Positions 33,616-42,706 of a DNA stretch of 57,760 nucleotides are shown here, piece by piece (positions within the stretch are counted from its first letter, which is position 1; the number at the start of each line of letters is the position of its first letter). The notes under the pieces were generated by a model that made no database searches, was not told where the DNA came from, and saw only the letters and a list, made by a program, of their open reading frames with translations. The stretch covers positions 1 to 57,760 of the forward strand of contig JACRGO010000073.1 of assembly GCA_016212295.1 (NCBI GenBank), written 5' to 3'. Both the position numbers and the translations under genes were made by a program. This DNA comes from Nitrospinota bacterium. Its GTDB lineage: Bacteria > Nitrospinota > Nitrospinia > JACRGO01.

Positions 33616-36204
33616 TCAGGCATTTACCAGCGAGGCGCCGCAGCACTTCTTGTACTTCTTTCCGCTTCCGCACGGGCATGGGTCGTTCCTGCCGACCTTT
33701 GGGGCTTCCCGCTTCACGGTGTGCGGCTCAGGGGCGCCGCCTCCCTCGAATTCTCCCCTGTGCTCAATCATCCTGGCCGGCTTTCTTGGGGCCTCCCTCA
33801 CCCGGATTTCCTCCGGGGTGGAGATATGAACGTGGAAGATGGTCTGTGTAATAGTCTCCTTGGCGCGGGCCACCATATCGCTGAACAGGTCGAACCCTTC
33901 CTTCTTATATTCATTGAGTGGGTTTTTCTGGGCGTAGCCCCTCAGTCCCACGGACTCCTTAAGGTGGTCCATTGTGAGGAGATGGTCCTTCCACTGCGAA
34001 TCAATGGTCTGCAGCATGACGTTCGTAAGGAGCATGTCCGTGATCTCCTTGGGAATATTGCTCATCCGCTCCTCAAAGGACCTTTGAATTATTCCGTGGA
34101 GTTTTTCCTTCAGCCCTTCCCTGTCCACGCCGGCGATGTCCGCCGCGTCACTCCCGTCAAGCCTCGAAATTTTGCCAGCCCCCACGTCGATCTTGAGGTG
34201 GAGGTTGAAGAGCCGCAGGAGCGCCTCTTCCAGGCCGCGAAGGTCCCACTCCTCCGCGTATAATTTGGGGTCCACGTAGGCGTCGATGTTCTCCTCCAAT
34301 ACGTCGTCCACCATCTCCATGAGGGTGTTCTTGAGGCTTTCCCCGGTTAGGATCTGGCGTCTGAGGTCGTACACAACCGTCCTCTGCTTGTTCATGACGT
34401 CATCATATTCCAGGAGATGCTTCCGCATGTCGAAGTTGTGGGCCTCCACCTTCTTTTGCGCGTTCTCAACGGCCCTGGTGATGAACTTGTGCTCAATGGG
34501 CTCTCCCTCTTCCATGCCCAGTTTTTCCATGATCCCGGAGATCCTTTCGGAGCCGAAGATCCTCAGGAGGTCGTCCTCAAGCGAGAGATAGAACCTTGAT
34601 GAGCCAGGGTCGCCTTGCCTGCCGGAGCGGCCCCGCAACTGGTTGTCGATCCGCCTGCTTTCGTGCCGCTCGGTGCCTATGATGTGGAGTCCGCCGAGGT
34701 CCGGCACGCCCTCCTCCAGCACTATGTCCGTTCCCCTCCCCGCCATGTTGGTGGCGATGGTGACGCCCGCCTTTCTTCCGGCCTTTGCCACTATCTCCGC
34801 CTCGCGCTCGTGGTGCTTGGCGTTCAAGACATTGTGCGGCACCCCTTTTTTCTTCAGCAGGGCGCTCAACCTTTCCGACTTCTCGATGGAGATGGTCCCG
34901 ACCAGCACGGGCTGGCCTTTCTTGTGGAGTTCCTGTATCTCGTCCGCCGCGGCGTTGAATTTTTCCCGCACCGTGCGGTAGATCACGTCGGAAAATTCCT
35001 TGCGTATCATTGGCCTGTTTGGAGGAATGACCAGCACCTCCAGCTTGTAGATGGCGGAGAATTCAGCGGCCTCGGTGTCGGCGGTGCCGGTCATCCCGGC
35101 CAGTTTTTTATATAGCCGGAAATAATTCTGGAAGGTGATGGTTGCCAGGGTCTGGTTCTCGCTCTCGATCTTCACGTCCTCCTTTGCCTCAAGAGCTTGG
35201 TGAAGGCCGTCGCTGTACCTTCTCCCGGGCATGAGCCTTCCCGTGAATTCATCCACTATCAGCACCTCGTCCTCCTTGACCACGTAGTCAACGTCCCTCT
35301 TGAAAATCTTGTGCGCCTTGAGGGCCTGGTTCACGTGGTGCAGGAGTTCGATGTTGCTGGGATCATAAAGATTTTCCACCGGGATGGCCTTTTCCACCTT
35401 GGCCACGCCCTCCTCGGTGAGAAACACCGTGCGGGTCTTCTCCTCGATCTGATAGTCCTCCTTGTTCAACCTGGGGATGATTTTGTTGATCATGTAATAC
35501 TTGTCGGTTGAGTCCTCGGAAGGCCCTGAGATTATAAGCGGGGTCCTTGCCTCGTCGATGAGTATGCTGTCCACCTCATCCACTATGGCGTAGTTGAGTT
35601 CCCTCTGGACATAGTCCTTGAAGGAGTATTTCATGTTGTCGCGCAGGTAGTCGAAGCCGTACTCGTTATTGGTCCCGTAGGTGATGTCCGACCCGTACGC
35701 CTGCTGGCGCTCGGAGTCGTTCATTCCGTGCTGGATGACTCCAACGGACAGGCCCAGGAATTTGTAAACGGCGCCCATCCATTCGCTGTCGCGCCTGGCG
35801 AGGTAGTCGTTGACCGTCACCACATGCACCCCTTTCCCGGCCAGGGAGTTAAGGTACACGGGAAGGGTGGCCACAAGGGTCTTCCCCTCCCCGGTCTTCA
35901 TCTCCGCTATCTTCCCCTCGTGGAGGACCACTCCCCCTATGAGTTGGACGTCGAAATGCCGCATGTTCAGGGTCCTTCTGGCCGCCTCCCTCACAACAGC
36001 GAAGGTCTCAGGAAGCATTTCCTCCAGGGTCGCGCCTCTTTCTATTTTGCCCTTGAACTCAACGGTTTTTTGCCTTAAATCATCGTCGGAGAGGCTCCGG
36101 GTCTGTTCCTCCAAGGAGTTGATCTGGACAACGTAGGGCTGGAGCCTCTTCAATTCACGGTCGTTTCTGGTCCCGAATATTTTTTTGAATATATGGTTGA
36201 TCAT
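33616..36204 (-). CDS. secA: Preprotein translocase ATPase SecA
   Basis: An 862-aa motor for Sec export. It has nucleotide-binding fold 1 with [20 protein letters not shown] (Walker A) and [20 protein letters not shown] (Walker B and the SecA signature), then the preprotein crosslinking region. Fold 2 has [14 protein letters not shown] and [20 protein letters not shown]. Next come the helical scaffold and wing, and a C-terminal zinc/SecB-binding tail [20 protein letters not shown]. Length is normal. It is monocistronic, with an R5 repeat immediately upstream of the start. Confidence 0.97.
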   Translation of the reverse strand: MINHIFKKIFGTRNDRELKRLQPYVVQINSLEEQTRSLSDDDLRQKTVEFKGKIERGATLEEMLPETFAVVREAARRTLNMRHFDVQLIGGVVLHEGKIAEMKTGEGKTLVATLPVYLNSLAGKGVHVVTVNDYLARRDSEWMGAVYKFLGLSVGVIQHGMNDSERQQAYGSDITYGTNNEYGFDYLRDNMKYSFKDYVQRELNYAIVDEVDSILIDEARTPLIISGPSEDSTDKYYMINKIIPRLNKEDYQIEEKTRTVFLTEEGVAKVEKAIPVENLYDPSNIELLHHVNQALKAHKIFKRDVDYVVKEDEVLIVDEFTGRLMPGRRYSDGLHQALEAKEDVKIESENQTLATITFQNYFRLYKKLAGMTGTADTEAAEFSAIYKLEVLVIPPNRPMIRKEFSDVIYRTVREKFNAAADEIQELHKKGQPVLVGTISIEKSERLSALLKKKGVPHNVLNAKHHEREAEIVAKAGRKAGVTIATNMAGRGTDIVLEEGVPDLGGLHIIGTERHESRRIDNQLRGRSGRQGDPGSSRFYLSLEDDLLRIFGSERISGIMEKLGMEEGEPIEHKFITRAVENAQKKVEAHNFDMRKHLLEYDDVMNKQRTVVYDLRRQILTGESLKNTLMEMVDDVLEENIDAYVDPKLYAEEWDLRGLEEALLRLFNLHLKIDVGAGKISRLDGSDAADIAGVDREGLKEKLHGIIQRSFEERMSNIPKEITDMLLTNVMLQTIDSQWKDHLLTMDHLKESVGLRGYAQKNPLNEYKKEGFDLFSDMVARAKETITQTIFHVHISTPEEIRVREAPRKPARMIEHRGEFEGGGAPEPHTVKREAPKVGRNDPCPCGSGKKYKKCCGASLVNA

Positions 36205-36228
36205 GGATGCCTGCGCCTTTTTAAAGAA

Positions 36229-36394
36229 TTGAACTTAACGCCCTTCGGGCGGACTTTAAAGAATTGACATCCCCCTAGCCCCCTTTTTTAAGGGGGAATA
36301 TCTCAAAAATTCCCCCCTGGCAAGGGGGGATCAAGGGGGGTGTGCTTCATGTATCTATTTGATTTTAAAAGATTAAAAATGGAAATTCCTATAC
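36229..36394. repeat. R5 modular repeat, copy b, in the 36205-36644 gap
   Basis: The left module is TTGAACTTAACGCCCTTCGG followed by GCGGACTTTAAAGAATTGAC. The middle is an R4-like CCCCCTAGCCCCCTTTTTTA and CAAGGGGGGATCAAGGGGGG. The right module is TCTATTTGATTTTAAAAGAT followed by TGGAAATTCCTATAC. It lies directly upstream of secA. The rest of the gap holds a second inverted repeat near 36446-36502 (GTTGCGTGTTACGTGTTGCG against CAACCCGCGACTCGCAACCC) and the terminator at 36541; there is no gene. Confidence 0.7.
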
Positions 36395-36540
36395 GTTTTA
36401 AATATTTTTTTTACTGCTATTGGGAAAATAATCGCTGCTCAAAAAGTTGCGTGTTACGTGTTGCGGGGCGTCTTTTCAACCCGCGACTCGCAACCCGCAA
36501 CAAGTTGGTAATCAAAAATATTTTACGATAGCCGTTTAAT

Positions 36541-36580
36541 AAAAAAAAACCCCAGCGGTAAAATTCCATTCCGCCGGGGT
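36541..36580 (-). terminator. Intrinsic terminator after the M23 peptidase gene
   Basis: On the minus strand ACCCCGGCGG and CCGCTGGGGT form a nine- to ten-pair stem with a 12-base loop, followed by at least eight T. It lies about 65 bp after the peptidase stop. Confidence 0.85.
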
Positions 36581-36644
36581 ATATACCCTTATATTTTATT
36601 ATAATGGAAAATTCTTTTAAAAAAAACCGGTTCCAATCCGGTCC

Positions 36645-37586
36645 TTATAACTCGCCGGTGCCCTCTTCGAAGATGTACCGCATAGGATTAACCGGGACCC
36701 CGTTCAACATGACTTCATAATGGCTGTGAGGTCCGGTGCTCCTTCCGGTGTTCCCGACCTCGGCTATGACCTGTCCCCTTTTCACCCTGTCGCCCACCTT
36801 CACGAAATGCTTGGAATTATGCCCGTACCTGGTCCTGACCCCATAGCCGTGGTCTATTTCCACCATCTTGCCGAAACTGCTGTCCCTGTCCGAGCTGACC
36901 ACGACTCCGTTGGCCGTTGCCACTACCGGCGAACCCACGCGGGTGGCGATATCGACCCCGGCATGGAGTTCCCTTAGCCCGGTAAAGGGGGAACTGCGAT
37001 ACCCGAAGGTGGAAGTTACCCATCCCCTTGCGGGCCAGATGGAAGGCGTTGAGGTAAGCAGTGAGGATTGGTTTTTAAAGAATTCGTCAAGTTCCAGGAA
37101 GCTCATTTCCTGCAGCTCGGAGCGGACCCGCAGATTTTTTAGGTCCTCATGTATACGCGAGCTGAGGGCGCTGTTGGGAGAATCCAGGGAGCCTTCCTCA
37201 TCAATGCGCTCCTCGGAACCACCGATGCCAAGCCCTCCCCCGCCTTGTTGGCCCTTGGGAAGGTCCAGGGCGGTGATGACCCGGAGTTTTCTGTCGAACT
37301 TTTCCAGGCGGACCATTTGGGACTCGAAGTCCTGTATTTTCCTGGAAAACTTATGGAGTTGGACTTGCTGGTCCTGGTTTTCCTTTCTTAGCGAGTCCAG
37401 TTCAACCACTTCCCGGCTGATTTCAAAATAGCGATTATAAAAATAGTATGACGCTACGAAAAAAATAACGGAAGAGACCAGGACAAAGGAAAGCAGGAAC
37501 TTAACAACTTTTTTGTGAAGTTGAAATCGCCGGGGATTAGCCGAGGTATTGGAAAAAATTAAAAGATTGTAGTAATTGTTCGCCAT
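36645..37586 (-). CDS. M23 family cell-wall metallopeptidase, membrane-anchored
   Basis: A 313-aa protein with a cytoplasmic N-terminus, one membrane helix (about 29-50) and a periplasmic coiled coil (about 55-110 and 145-180). The C-terminal M23 domain (about 190-305) shows ELHAGVDIATRVGSPVVATANG, where HxxxD provides metal ligands, and a later TGRSTGPHSHYEVMLNG with HxH. All metal-binding residues are present, so it is probably an active DD-endopeptidase of the lysostaphin fold, opening peptidoglycan for growth or division. It is monocistronic with its own terminator. Confidence 0.92.
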   Translation of the reverse strand: MANNYYNLLIFSNTSANPRRFQLHKKVVKFLLSFVLVSSVIFFVASYYFYNRYFEISREVVELDSLRKENQDQQVQLHKFSRKIQDFESQMVRLEKFDRKLRVITALDLPKGQQGGGGLGIGGSEERIDEEGSLDSPNSALSSRIHEDLKNLRVRSELQEMSFLELDEFFKNQSSLLTSTPSIWPARGWVTSTFGYRSSPFTGLRELHAGVDIATRVGSPVVATANGVVVSSDRDSSFGKMVEIDHGYGVRTRYGHNSKHFVKVGDRVKRGQVIAEVGNTGRSTGPHSHYEVMLNGVPVNPMRYIFEEGTGEL

Positions 37587-37741
37587 TCGGAATTTGAACC
37601 TTAGGAAACATTACTCCAAAAAGAATGAAAAAGCCGTACATACTGGGGGTTTACTTTATAGAATTTTGCCCTTTTTGTCAAGTAAATTTTAAAAATTAAA
37701 ATTACTTTTCCTTGGAAATCCGTGTCATCAGCGTTATCCTC

Positions 37742-37792
37742 TGCCGGTTGCATAGCCCAGACGGGACTATGGAGCCGGCAAGGATTTTTTTT
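37742..37792 (+). terminator. Terminator-like hairpin facing the cusA 3' end
   Basis: TGCCGG pairs with CCGGCA, and inside it CATAGCCC pairs with GGGACTATG (one bulge), followed by AGGA and eight T on the plus strand. It lies just after the cusA stop and overlaps it by one base. In the plus direction it would block antisense transcription into cusA. On the minus strand the T tract is missing. Confidence 0.55.
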
Positions 37793-40700
37793 CATATTCT
37801 GACTTCTGGCTTCTGGCCTTCGATACCCGGCGCCTGCCCCCTGTCTTCATTTATACCCCGCGCGCGCCAGATATAAAAAATGGCTGGATACACAGCGAGT
37901 TCCATTATAGTGGAAGTGACGACGCCGCCGACCATCGGCGTTGCGATGCGCTTCATCACGTCAGCCCCGGCCCCGCTGCTCCATAGAATGGGAAGCAGGC
38001 CCGCGATGATCACCGCCGCGGTCATGGCCTTTGGACGCACCCTCTTCACCGCGCCGTGGTAAATGGCGTCACGCAGGTCCGCCGGACCCCGCATCTTGCC
38101 CTTGCTGCTCCATTCCCCGTAAGCCAGGTCCAGATAGAGGAGCATCACCACGCCCGTTTCCGCGTCCAGGCCGGCCAGGGCTATCAGCCCCACCCAAACC
38201 GCCACGCTAAGGTTGTAGCCTGACAGGTACAGCATCCAGAAGGCGCCGACGAGCGAAAACGGCACAGCCAGGAGCACTATGGCGGTCTTCACCATTGACC
38301 GGGTGTTTAGATAGATGATCAGCACGATGATCATAAGCGTGAGCGGGACCACGATCAGGAGCCTCTGCTTGGCCCGGACCATGTACTCGTACTGCCCGGA
38401 CCAGAAGATGTTGTATCCAGCGGGCATGCGGATGGTCCCCTTGTCCAGGGCCTCCTTCACAACGGCCTGGGCCGACTCCACATACCGCCCGACGTCGATG
38501 TCCTTCACGTCCACGTAAATCCAGGCGTTGGGAACAGCGTCCTCGCTCTTTATTCCCATCGGGGCGCGGACCACTTCCACGCTCGCCAGTTGTCCAAGCG
38601 GAATGTGCGCCCCCACGGGAGTGGGAACGATGATTTCCCTCAACGACTCCAGGTCCTTGCGGAAATCGCGGTCATAGCGAAGGTTCACGGTGTAACGCTG
38701 AAGCCCCTCCACCGTGGTGGTGAGGGGCATGCCGCCAAGGGCCACTTCCAGCACCTCCTGGACCTCTCCAACGGTGAGGCCGTACCGCGCGATCTCGTCG
38801 CGGTTGATTGTGAACTCAACGTAATTTCCCCCCATCACGCGCTCCGCGAAGACGCTTGCCGTGCCCTGGACTTTTCGCATCACAGGCTCAATCTCGGAGG
38901 CGATCCGCTCAAGCTCCGCCAAGTCCGGCCCGGCCACCTTGATCCCGACCGGGGTTTTGATACCGGTCGCCAGCATGTCGATGCGCGTCTTGATGGGCAT
39001 GGTCCAGGCGTTGTTCAGTCCGGGGATTTGAACAGCGGCGTTCATGGCCTCCACCAGCTCGTCCGGGGTCCGGCGGCGGTGGGCCTTCACCTTTCCGCGT
39101 TCGTCCAAAATGTCCGCCTCCGGCCATTCGCTTTCGTCCTTTAGCATGATGGTGGTTTCGACCATGTCAAAGGGGGCCGGGTCGGTTGCGGTTTCAGCGC
39201 GGCCTATCTTGCCGAACACGTGGTGGACCTCCGGGAAGGTTTTTATTATCTTGTCAGTCTGCTGAAGGACCTCCCGCGCCTTTGTAGGGGAGATGCCTGG
39301 AAAGGTAGTCGGCATGTACAGGAGGTCTCCTTCATAAAGCGGCGGCATGAATTCGGAGCCGAGGTTTTGGAAGGGGAAGGTTTTCCCCGCGCCAAGGGAG
39401 ATTGTCTTCAACCATCCTTCCGGGAGCCGGTTGGCAATCAGCCGATTCCAGGGGAAGAAGACCCACGCCACCAGGATGGCGGCTCCAAAAATCACCGCGA
39501 CGCGGCGGCGTATGGCCCAGTCGATCACCGGATGATAGGCCCATATCAGGAACCGGTTTACCGGGCTCTTCTCCTCCGGGACCATCTTTCCCCTGATAAA
39601 ATATCCCATGAGGATAGGGGCCAGGGTCACGGAGAGTAGGGCCGCCGCGCCCATTGAGTAAGTCTTGGTAAAGGCAAGGGGCTTGAAGAGGCGTCCCTCC
39701 TGGGCCTGAAGGGTAAAGACTGGAATAAATGAAACGGTTATGACAAGCAGCGAATAAAAAAGGGTCGGCCCCACCTCGATGGAGGCGTCCCTGATGATCT
39801 CCCAATGCGGCTTCCTGCCGCCGTCGCGCTCAATGTGCTTGTGGGCGTTCTCTATCATGATGATGACGGCGTCCACCATTGCCCCTATGGCTATGGCTAT
39901 GCCGCCCAGGGACATGATGTTGGAGCTAAGCCCCTGGCCGTACATGATGAGAAAGGAGATGAGGACCGCTATGGGGAGGATGAGAATGGCCACGAGCGCG
40001 CTCCTGAAATGAAGCAGGAAGAGGAGGCAGACCAGCGCCACCACAAGGCTTTCCTCAATCAGCTTTTCCTCAAGGGTCTTCACGGCGCGATTGATGAGCG
40101 CGCTACGGTCATAGGCGATCTGGTAATGAACGTCGGGCGGGAGCGACTTCATGGCCTGGTCCAGACGTTTTTTAACGTCCTGGATCACCTGGCGGGCGTT
40201 TGCCCCGTACCGCACAACCACTATCCCTCCAACGGTCTCCCCTTCCCCGTTCCATTCAGCTATGCCCCGGCGCATGTCGGGTCCAAGCTGCACGGTCGCA
40301 GCCTGGTCCAGGAGGACCGGGACGCCGTTTGCGCCCACGGCCACCGCGATTTTTTTCAGGTCGCCCAGTCCCTTGATATAACCCCGCACACGCAGCACGA
40401 ACTCCTTTTCCGCCATTTCCATGGCGCGGCCCCCGACCTCTCCATTGCTCCTCTTGATCGCCATGGCGATCTCGGAGATGGAAAGACCGTATGCGCGGAG
40501 CTTGGTGGGGTCCACCGTGATCTGGTACTGCTTCACGAATCCGCCGATGGAGGCCACCTCCGACACGCCTTCAACCGAGGTGATCTGATATTTGAGATAC
40601 CAGTCCTGCATGGAGCGCAGCTCGGCCAGGTCGCGTTCCTTGGATTGAATGGAGTACATGAAGGCCCAGCCAACGCCCGTTGCGTCAGGACCTAGTGAGG

Positions 40701-41079
40701 GCGTGACGTTCTTGGGCAGGCTTGCGGCCAGTCCGCTTAGGTATTCGAGGACCCGGCTCCTGGCCCAATAGGGATCGGTCCCGTCCTCGAAGATCACGTA
40801 CACAAAGGAAAAACCGTAGAAGGAATAGCCGCGCACCACCTTGGCATAGGGGACGGATAGCATCTTGGTTGTGATGGGATAGGTTACCTGGTCCTGGACG
40901 ATTTGCGGGGCCTGGCCCGGCCATTCGGTGTAGACGATCACCTGGGTGTCGGAGAGGTCAGGTATGGCGTCAAGGGGGATGTTTTTGAGGGCGTATAAGC
41001 CGCCGAGCACGAGGACCGCCGTGGCCGTGAGCACGATGAATTTATTTTTCAGGGAAAAATCGATTATGGATTGGAGCAT
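37792..41079 (-). CDS. cusA: Heavy-metal efflux RND transporter CusA/CzcA type
   Basis: A 1095-aa inner-membrane proton/metal antiporter of the HME-RND family. It has twelve hydrophobic segments with large periplasmic loops after TM1 and TM7. Signatures include IPLDAIPDLSDTQVIVYTEWPG at the N-terminus, the TM4 charged region GGIAIAIGAMVDAVIIMIENAHK, and LIALAGLDAETGVVMLLYLDL in TM10. The CusA-like IPDLSD and DAETGV stretches favour monovalent copper/silver over the Czc divalent type, but this is inference. It would work with the cusB adaptor and TolC channels upstream, from which it is separated by the restriction module. Confidence 0.93.
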   Translation of the reverse strand: MLQSIIDFSLKNKFIVLTATAVLVLGGLYALKNIPLDAIPDLSDTQVIVYTEWPGQAPQIVQDQVTYPITTKMLSVPYAKVVRGYSFYGFSFVYVIFEDGTDPYWARSRVLEYLSGLAASLPKNVTPSLGPDATGVGWAFMYSIQSKERDLAELRSMQDWYLKYQITSVEGVSEVASIGGFVKQYQITVDPTKLRAYGLSISEIAMAIKRSNGEVGGRAMEMAEKEFVLRVRGYIKGLGDLKKIAVAVGANGVPVLLDQAATVQLGPDMRRGIAEWNGEGETVGGIVVVRYGANARQVIQDVKKRLDQAMKSLPPDVHYQIAYDRSALINRAVKTLEEKLIEESLVVALVCLLFLLHFRSALVAILILPIAVLISFLIMYGQGLSSNIMSLGGIAIAIGAMVDAVIIMIENAHKHIERDGGRKPHWEIIRDASIEVGPTLFYSLLVITVSFIPVFTLQAQEGRLFKPLAFTKTYSMGAAALLSVTLAPILMGYFIRGKMVPEEKSPVNRFLIWAYHPVIDWAIRRRVAVIFGAAILVAWVFFPWNRLIANRLPEGWLKTISLGAGKTFPFQNLGSEFMPPLYEGDLLYMPTTFPGISPTKAREVLQQTDKIIKTFPEVHHVFGKIGRAETATDPAPFDMVETTIMLKDESEWPEADILDERGKVKAHRRRTPDELVEAMNAAVQIPGLNNAWTMPIKTRIDMLATGIKTPVGIKVAGPDLAELERIASEIEPVMRKVQGTASVFAERVMGGNYVEFTINRDEIARYGLTVGEVQEVLEVALGGMPLTTTVEGLQRYTVNLRYDRDFRKDLESLREIIVPTPVGAHIPLGQLASVEVVRAPMGIKSEDAVPNAWIYVDVKDIDVGRYVESAQAVVKEALDKGTIRMPAGYNIFWSGQYEYMVRAKQRLLIVVPLTLMIIVLIIYLNTRSMVKTAIVLLAVPFSLVGAFWMLYLSGYNLSVAVWVGLIALAGLDAETGVVMLLYLDLAYGEWSSKGKMRGPADLRDAIYHGAVKRVRPKAMTAAVIIAGLLPILWSSGAGADVMKRIATPMVGGVVTSTIMELAVYPAIFYIWRARGINEDRGQAPGIEGQKPEVRI

Positions 41080-41106
41080 GTTTTTTCTCCATGAGACGGG
41101 TATTTA

Positions 41107-41206
41107 AAAATAGAACGCGGATAACGCTGATGGCACGGATTATCGCGGATAAAGTTTCTTTTAATCCGTGAAAATCAGAACAATCCGTGTCATCCGTGTT
41201 CTATTT
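41107..41206. repeat. R3 repeat, copy 2
   Basis: AAAATAGAACGCGGATAACG at the left, GGCACGGATTATCGCGGATA, and AATCCGTGTCATCCGTGTTC with TATTT at the right form a long imperfect hairpin. It is joined on its right to a partial R5 end (41213-41259, ATTTGATTGTTAAAGGTAAA then GTAAATTCCTATGCT). Confidence 0.7.
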
Positions 41207-41257
41207 AAAAAAACTAATTTATTTGATTGTTAAAGGTAAAAAATGTAAATTCCTATG

Positions 41258-41629
41258 CTATTGAATTTTTTTTGCAATCTGAAACACTGAAATCGTATTG
41301 ACGAATAGAAACAGCCCGTCGAATATTAAATTTTCCGCGCCCTTTAAGCCTGACAAGGCGAGTAAATATATCATTACATAAATAACAGCGCCACCCGCGA
41401 TAAGGCCGAATATGTATCCAAGATAATGTCCACGAAACAAAAGAACGGACGCGGCAAAATATACCGGTATGAAAAAGAGATCAGGGTATATGAGGGAATT
41501 GTACGCCTCCTGGGGAAAGGCTTCCGGTCTCTTCCAGCTTCCCGCGATAACTGAAAACACCGCGTAAGCCTGAAAAGCCCCCCAGGCAAAAAACCAAATT
41601 ATCGCTGTCCACGGTTTTTTCATTTTCAT
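41258..41629 (-). CDS. Hypothetical membrane protein, four segments
   Basis: About 123 aa; the ORF track starts at a TTG one codon earlier, but ATG at 41629 is more likely. There are about four hydrophobic segments (WTAIIWFFAWGAFQAYAVF, LFFIPVYFAASVLLF, YIFGLIAGGAVIYVMIYLLA, LIFDGLFLFVNTISVFQI) with few charged residues. The family is not recognised. A broken second copy of its 3' half lies at 42.3-42.7 kb, so this small gene was once duplicated here. It lies between cusA and the ORF6N gene. Confidence 0.6.
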   Translation of the reverse strand: MKMKKPWTAIIWFFAWGAFQAYAVFSVIAGSWKRPEAFPQEAYNSLIYPDLFFIPVYFAASVLLFRGHYLGYIFGLIAGGAVIYVMIYLLALSGLKGAENLIFDGLFLFVNTISVFQIAKKIQ

Positions 41630-41714
41630 CAATGCCTACTATGAGGCTCGATCTTTACCCACTCCTCCGGGTGGCGTTATCGTCCAGCCATTCGGAATGT
41701 TTGCGTTGCCATGG

Positions 41715-42239
41715 TCATTTTTCTTCCTTGCAACCTTTAAACCCTATTTTGGGGCGAAGGGGTGCGGATGGGGTCATCAATTGCCTTATTGCGTCGAACA
41801 CAACCTTGAATTGGGCGTCGTATTTCTTCTCCATGACTTCCAACTTTTTTGCCAAGTCTTTGTGGGCCGCAAGCATTTGCCGCAACCGCACGAAGGTCCG
41901 CATGATCTCTATATTCACCTTGACGGCCCTTTCACTATTGAGCACAGTGGAGAGCATGGCCACGCCCTGCTCGGTGAAAACATACGGGAGATAGCGGCGC
42001 CCTCCACGGCCTCCTTTTTTTGACATTCCAATTTGGAATCTCAAAGAATCAGTTTCCTCTTTGGTGAGCTGAAACATGAAGTCTTGAGGGAAGCGTCCAA
42101 CATTTCTTTTCACCGCCTTATTGAGATTGAAAGTCTCTACTTCATAAAGTTCCGCTAAATCACTGTCCAGCATGACTTTCTCACCACGGATCAGAAAGAT
42201 TTTCTTTTCGATGATTTCAACCGGTATCAAAGCTTCCAT
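41715..42239 (-). CDS. ORF6N domain protein
   Basis: A 174-aa protein. The ORF6N DNA-binding domain spans about residues 8-95: [20 protein letters not shown], then [20 protein letters not shown] and [21 protein letters not shown] coiled-coil tail follows (about 105-150). GGAGGG lies at good spacing before the ATG. ORF6N/KilA-N proteins occur in phages and mobile islands, usually as DNA-binding regulators. Its place at the end of the restriction module fits an island-borne gene. Confidence 0.88.
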   Translation of the reverse strand: MEALIPVEIIEKKIFLIRGEKVMLDSDLAELYEVETFNLNKAVKRNVGRFPQDFMFQLTKEETDSLRFQIGMSKKGGRGGRRYLPYVFTEQGVAMLSTVLNSERAVKVNIEIMRTFVRLRQMLAAHKDLAKKLEVMEKKYDAQFKVVFDAIRQLMTPSAPLRPKIGFKGCKEEK

Positions 42240-42323
42240 TTACCCTCCAAATCAAAGCCAATATTGGAAAGCTGTTTTTCAATCTCCTCGTTCAATCGAA
42301 TTTACAGCAGCATGGATGCGGGA

Positions 42324-42661
42324 TTAATGAATTCTTTTGACAATCTGAAGCACTGAAATCGTGTTGACGATTAGAAAAAGCCCGTCGAATATTAAATTTG
42401 TAGTATAGGAATTTCCATTTTTTTAGCTTATGAATCAACGAGATGCTAAATGCATAAGAGGAAAAAACTGAACATCCAACATCGAACGTCCAACATCGAA
42501 GTAAGAAAAATTCGTTTTACGTTTTAAATCCTTTCTTCCTTTTTCGACGTTCGACGTTCAATGTTGGATGTTCGATGTTCAATTCTTTAAAGCCCGCCCG
42601 AATGGCGTTAATTTATCCGCGCCCTTTAAGCCTGACAGGGCGAGTAAATATATCATTACAT
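42324..42661 (-). pseudogene. Truncated paralogue of the 41258 membrane protein, split by an R5 insertion
   Basis: On the minus strand 42616-42661 reads VMIYLLALSGLKGAD, and after a 216-bp break 42324-42399 reads NLIFDGLFLIVNTISVLQIV and stops. These match the consecutive C-terminal parts of the 41258 gene. The join site in the intact gene (AAATTTTCCGCG) equals the left flank AAATTT plus the right flank TCCGCG, so an element was inserted. The N-terminal half is absent: the res gene ends at 42707 instead. Confidence 0.75.
42400..42615. mobile_element. R5 modular repeat, copy c, inserted in the truncated paralogue
   Basis: Read on the minus strand: TTAACGCCATTCGGGCGGGC and TTTAAAGAATTGAACATCGA at one end, TGGAAATTCCTATACTAC at the other, exactly the terminal modules of copies a and b. 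The middle is a different palindrome built of CATCGAACATCCAACATTGA-type words. A possible AATTT duplication flanks it but is not exact. There is no ORF. It accounts for most of the 42240-42706 gap together with the pseudogene halves. Confidence 0.7.
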
Positions 42662-42706
42662 GGCGCACTCCAAGAAACAGCAAGTGCGGCCATGTGGAAC
42701 GCGCTG

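Noticed and set aside
39805-40695. 296-aa plus-strand ORF inside cusA
   Set aside because: Antisense to conserved RND sequence; His-rich composition is typical of such shadow frames.
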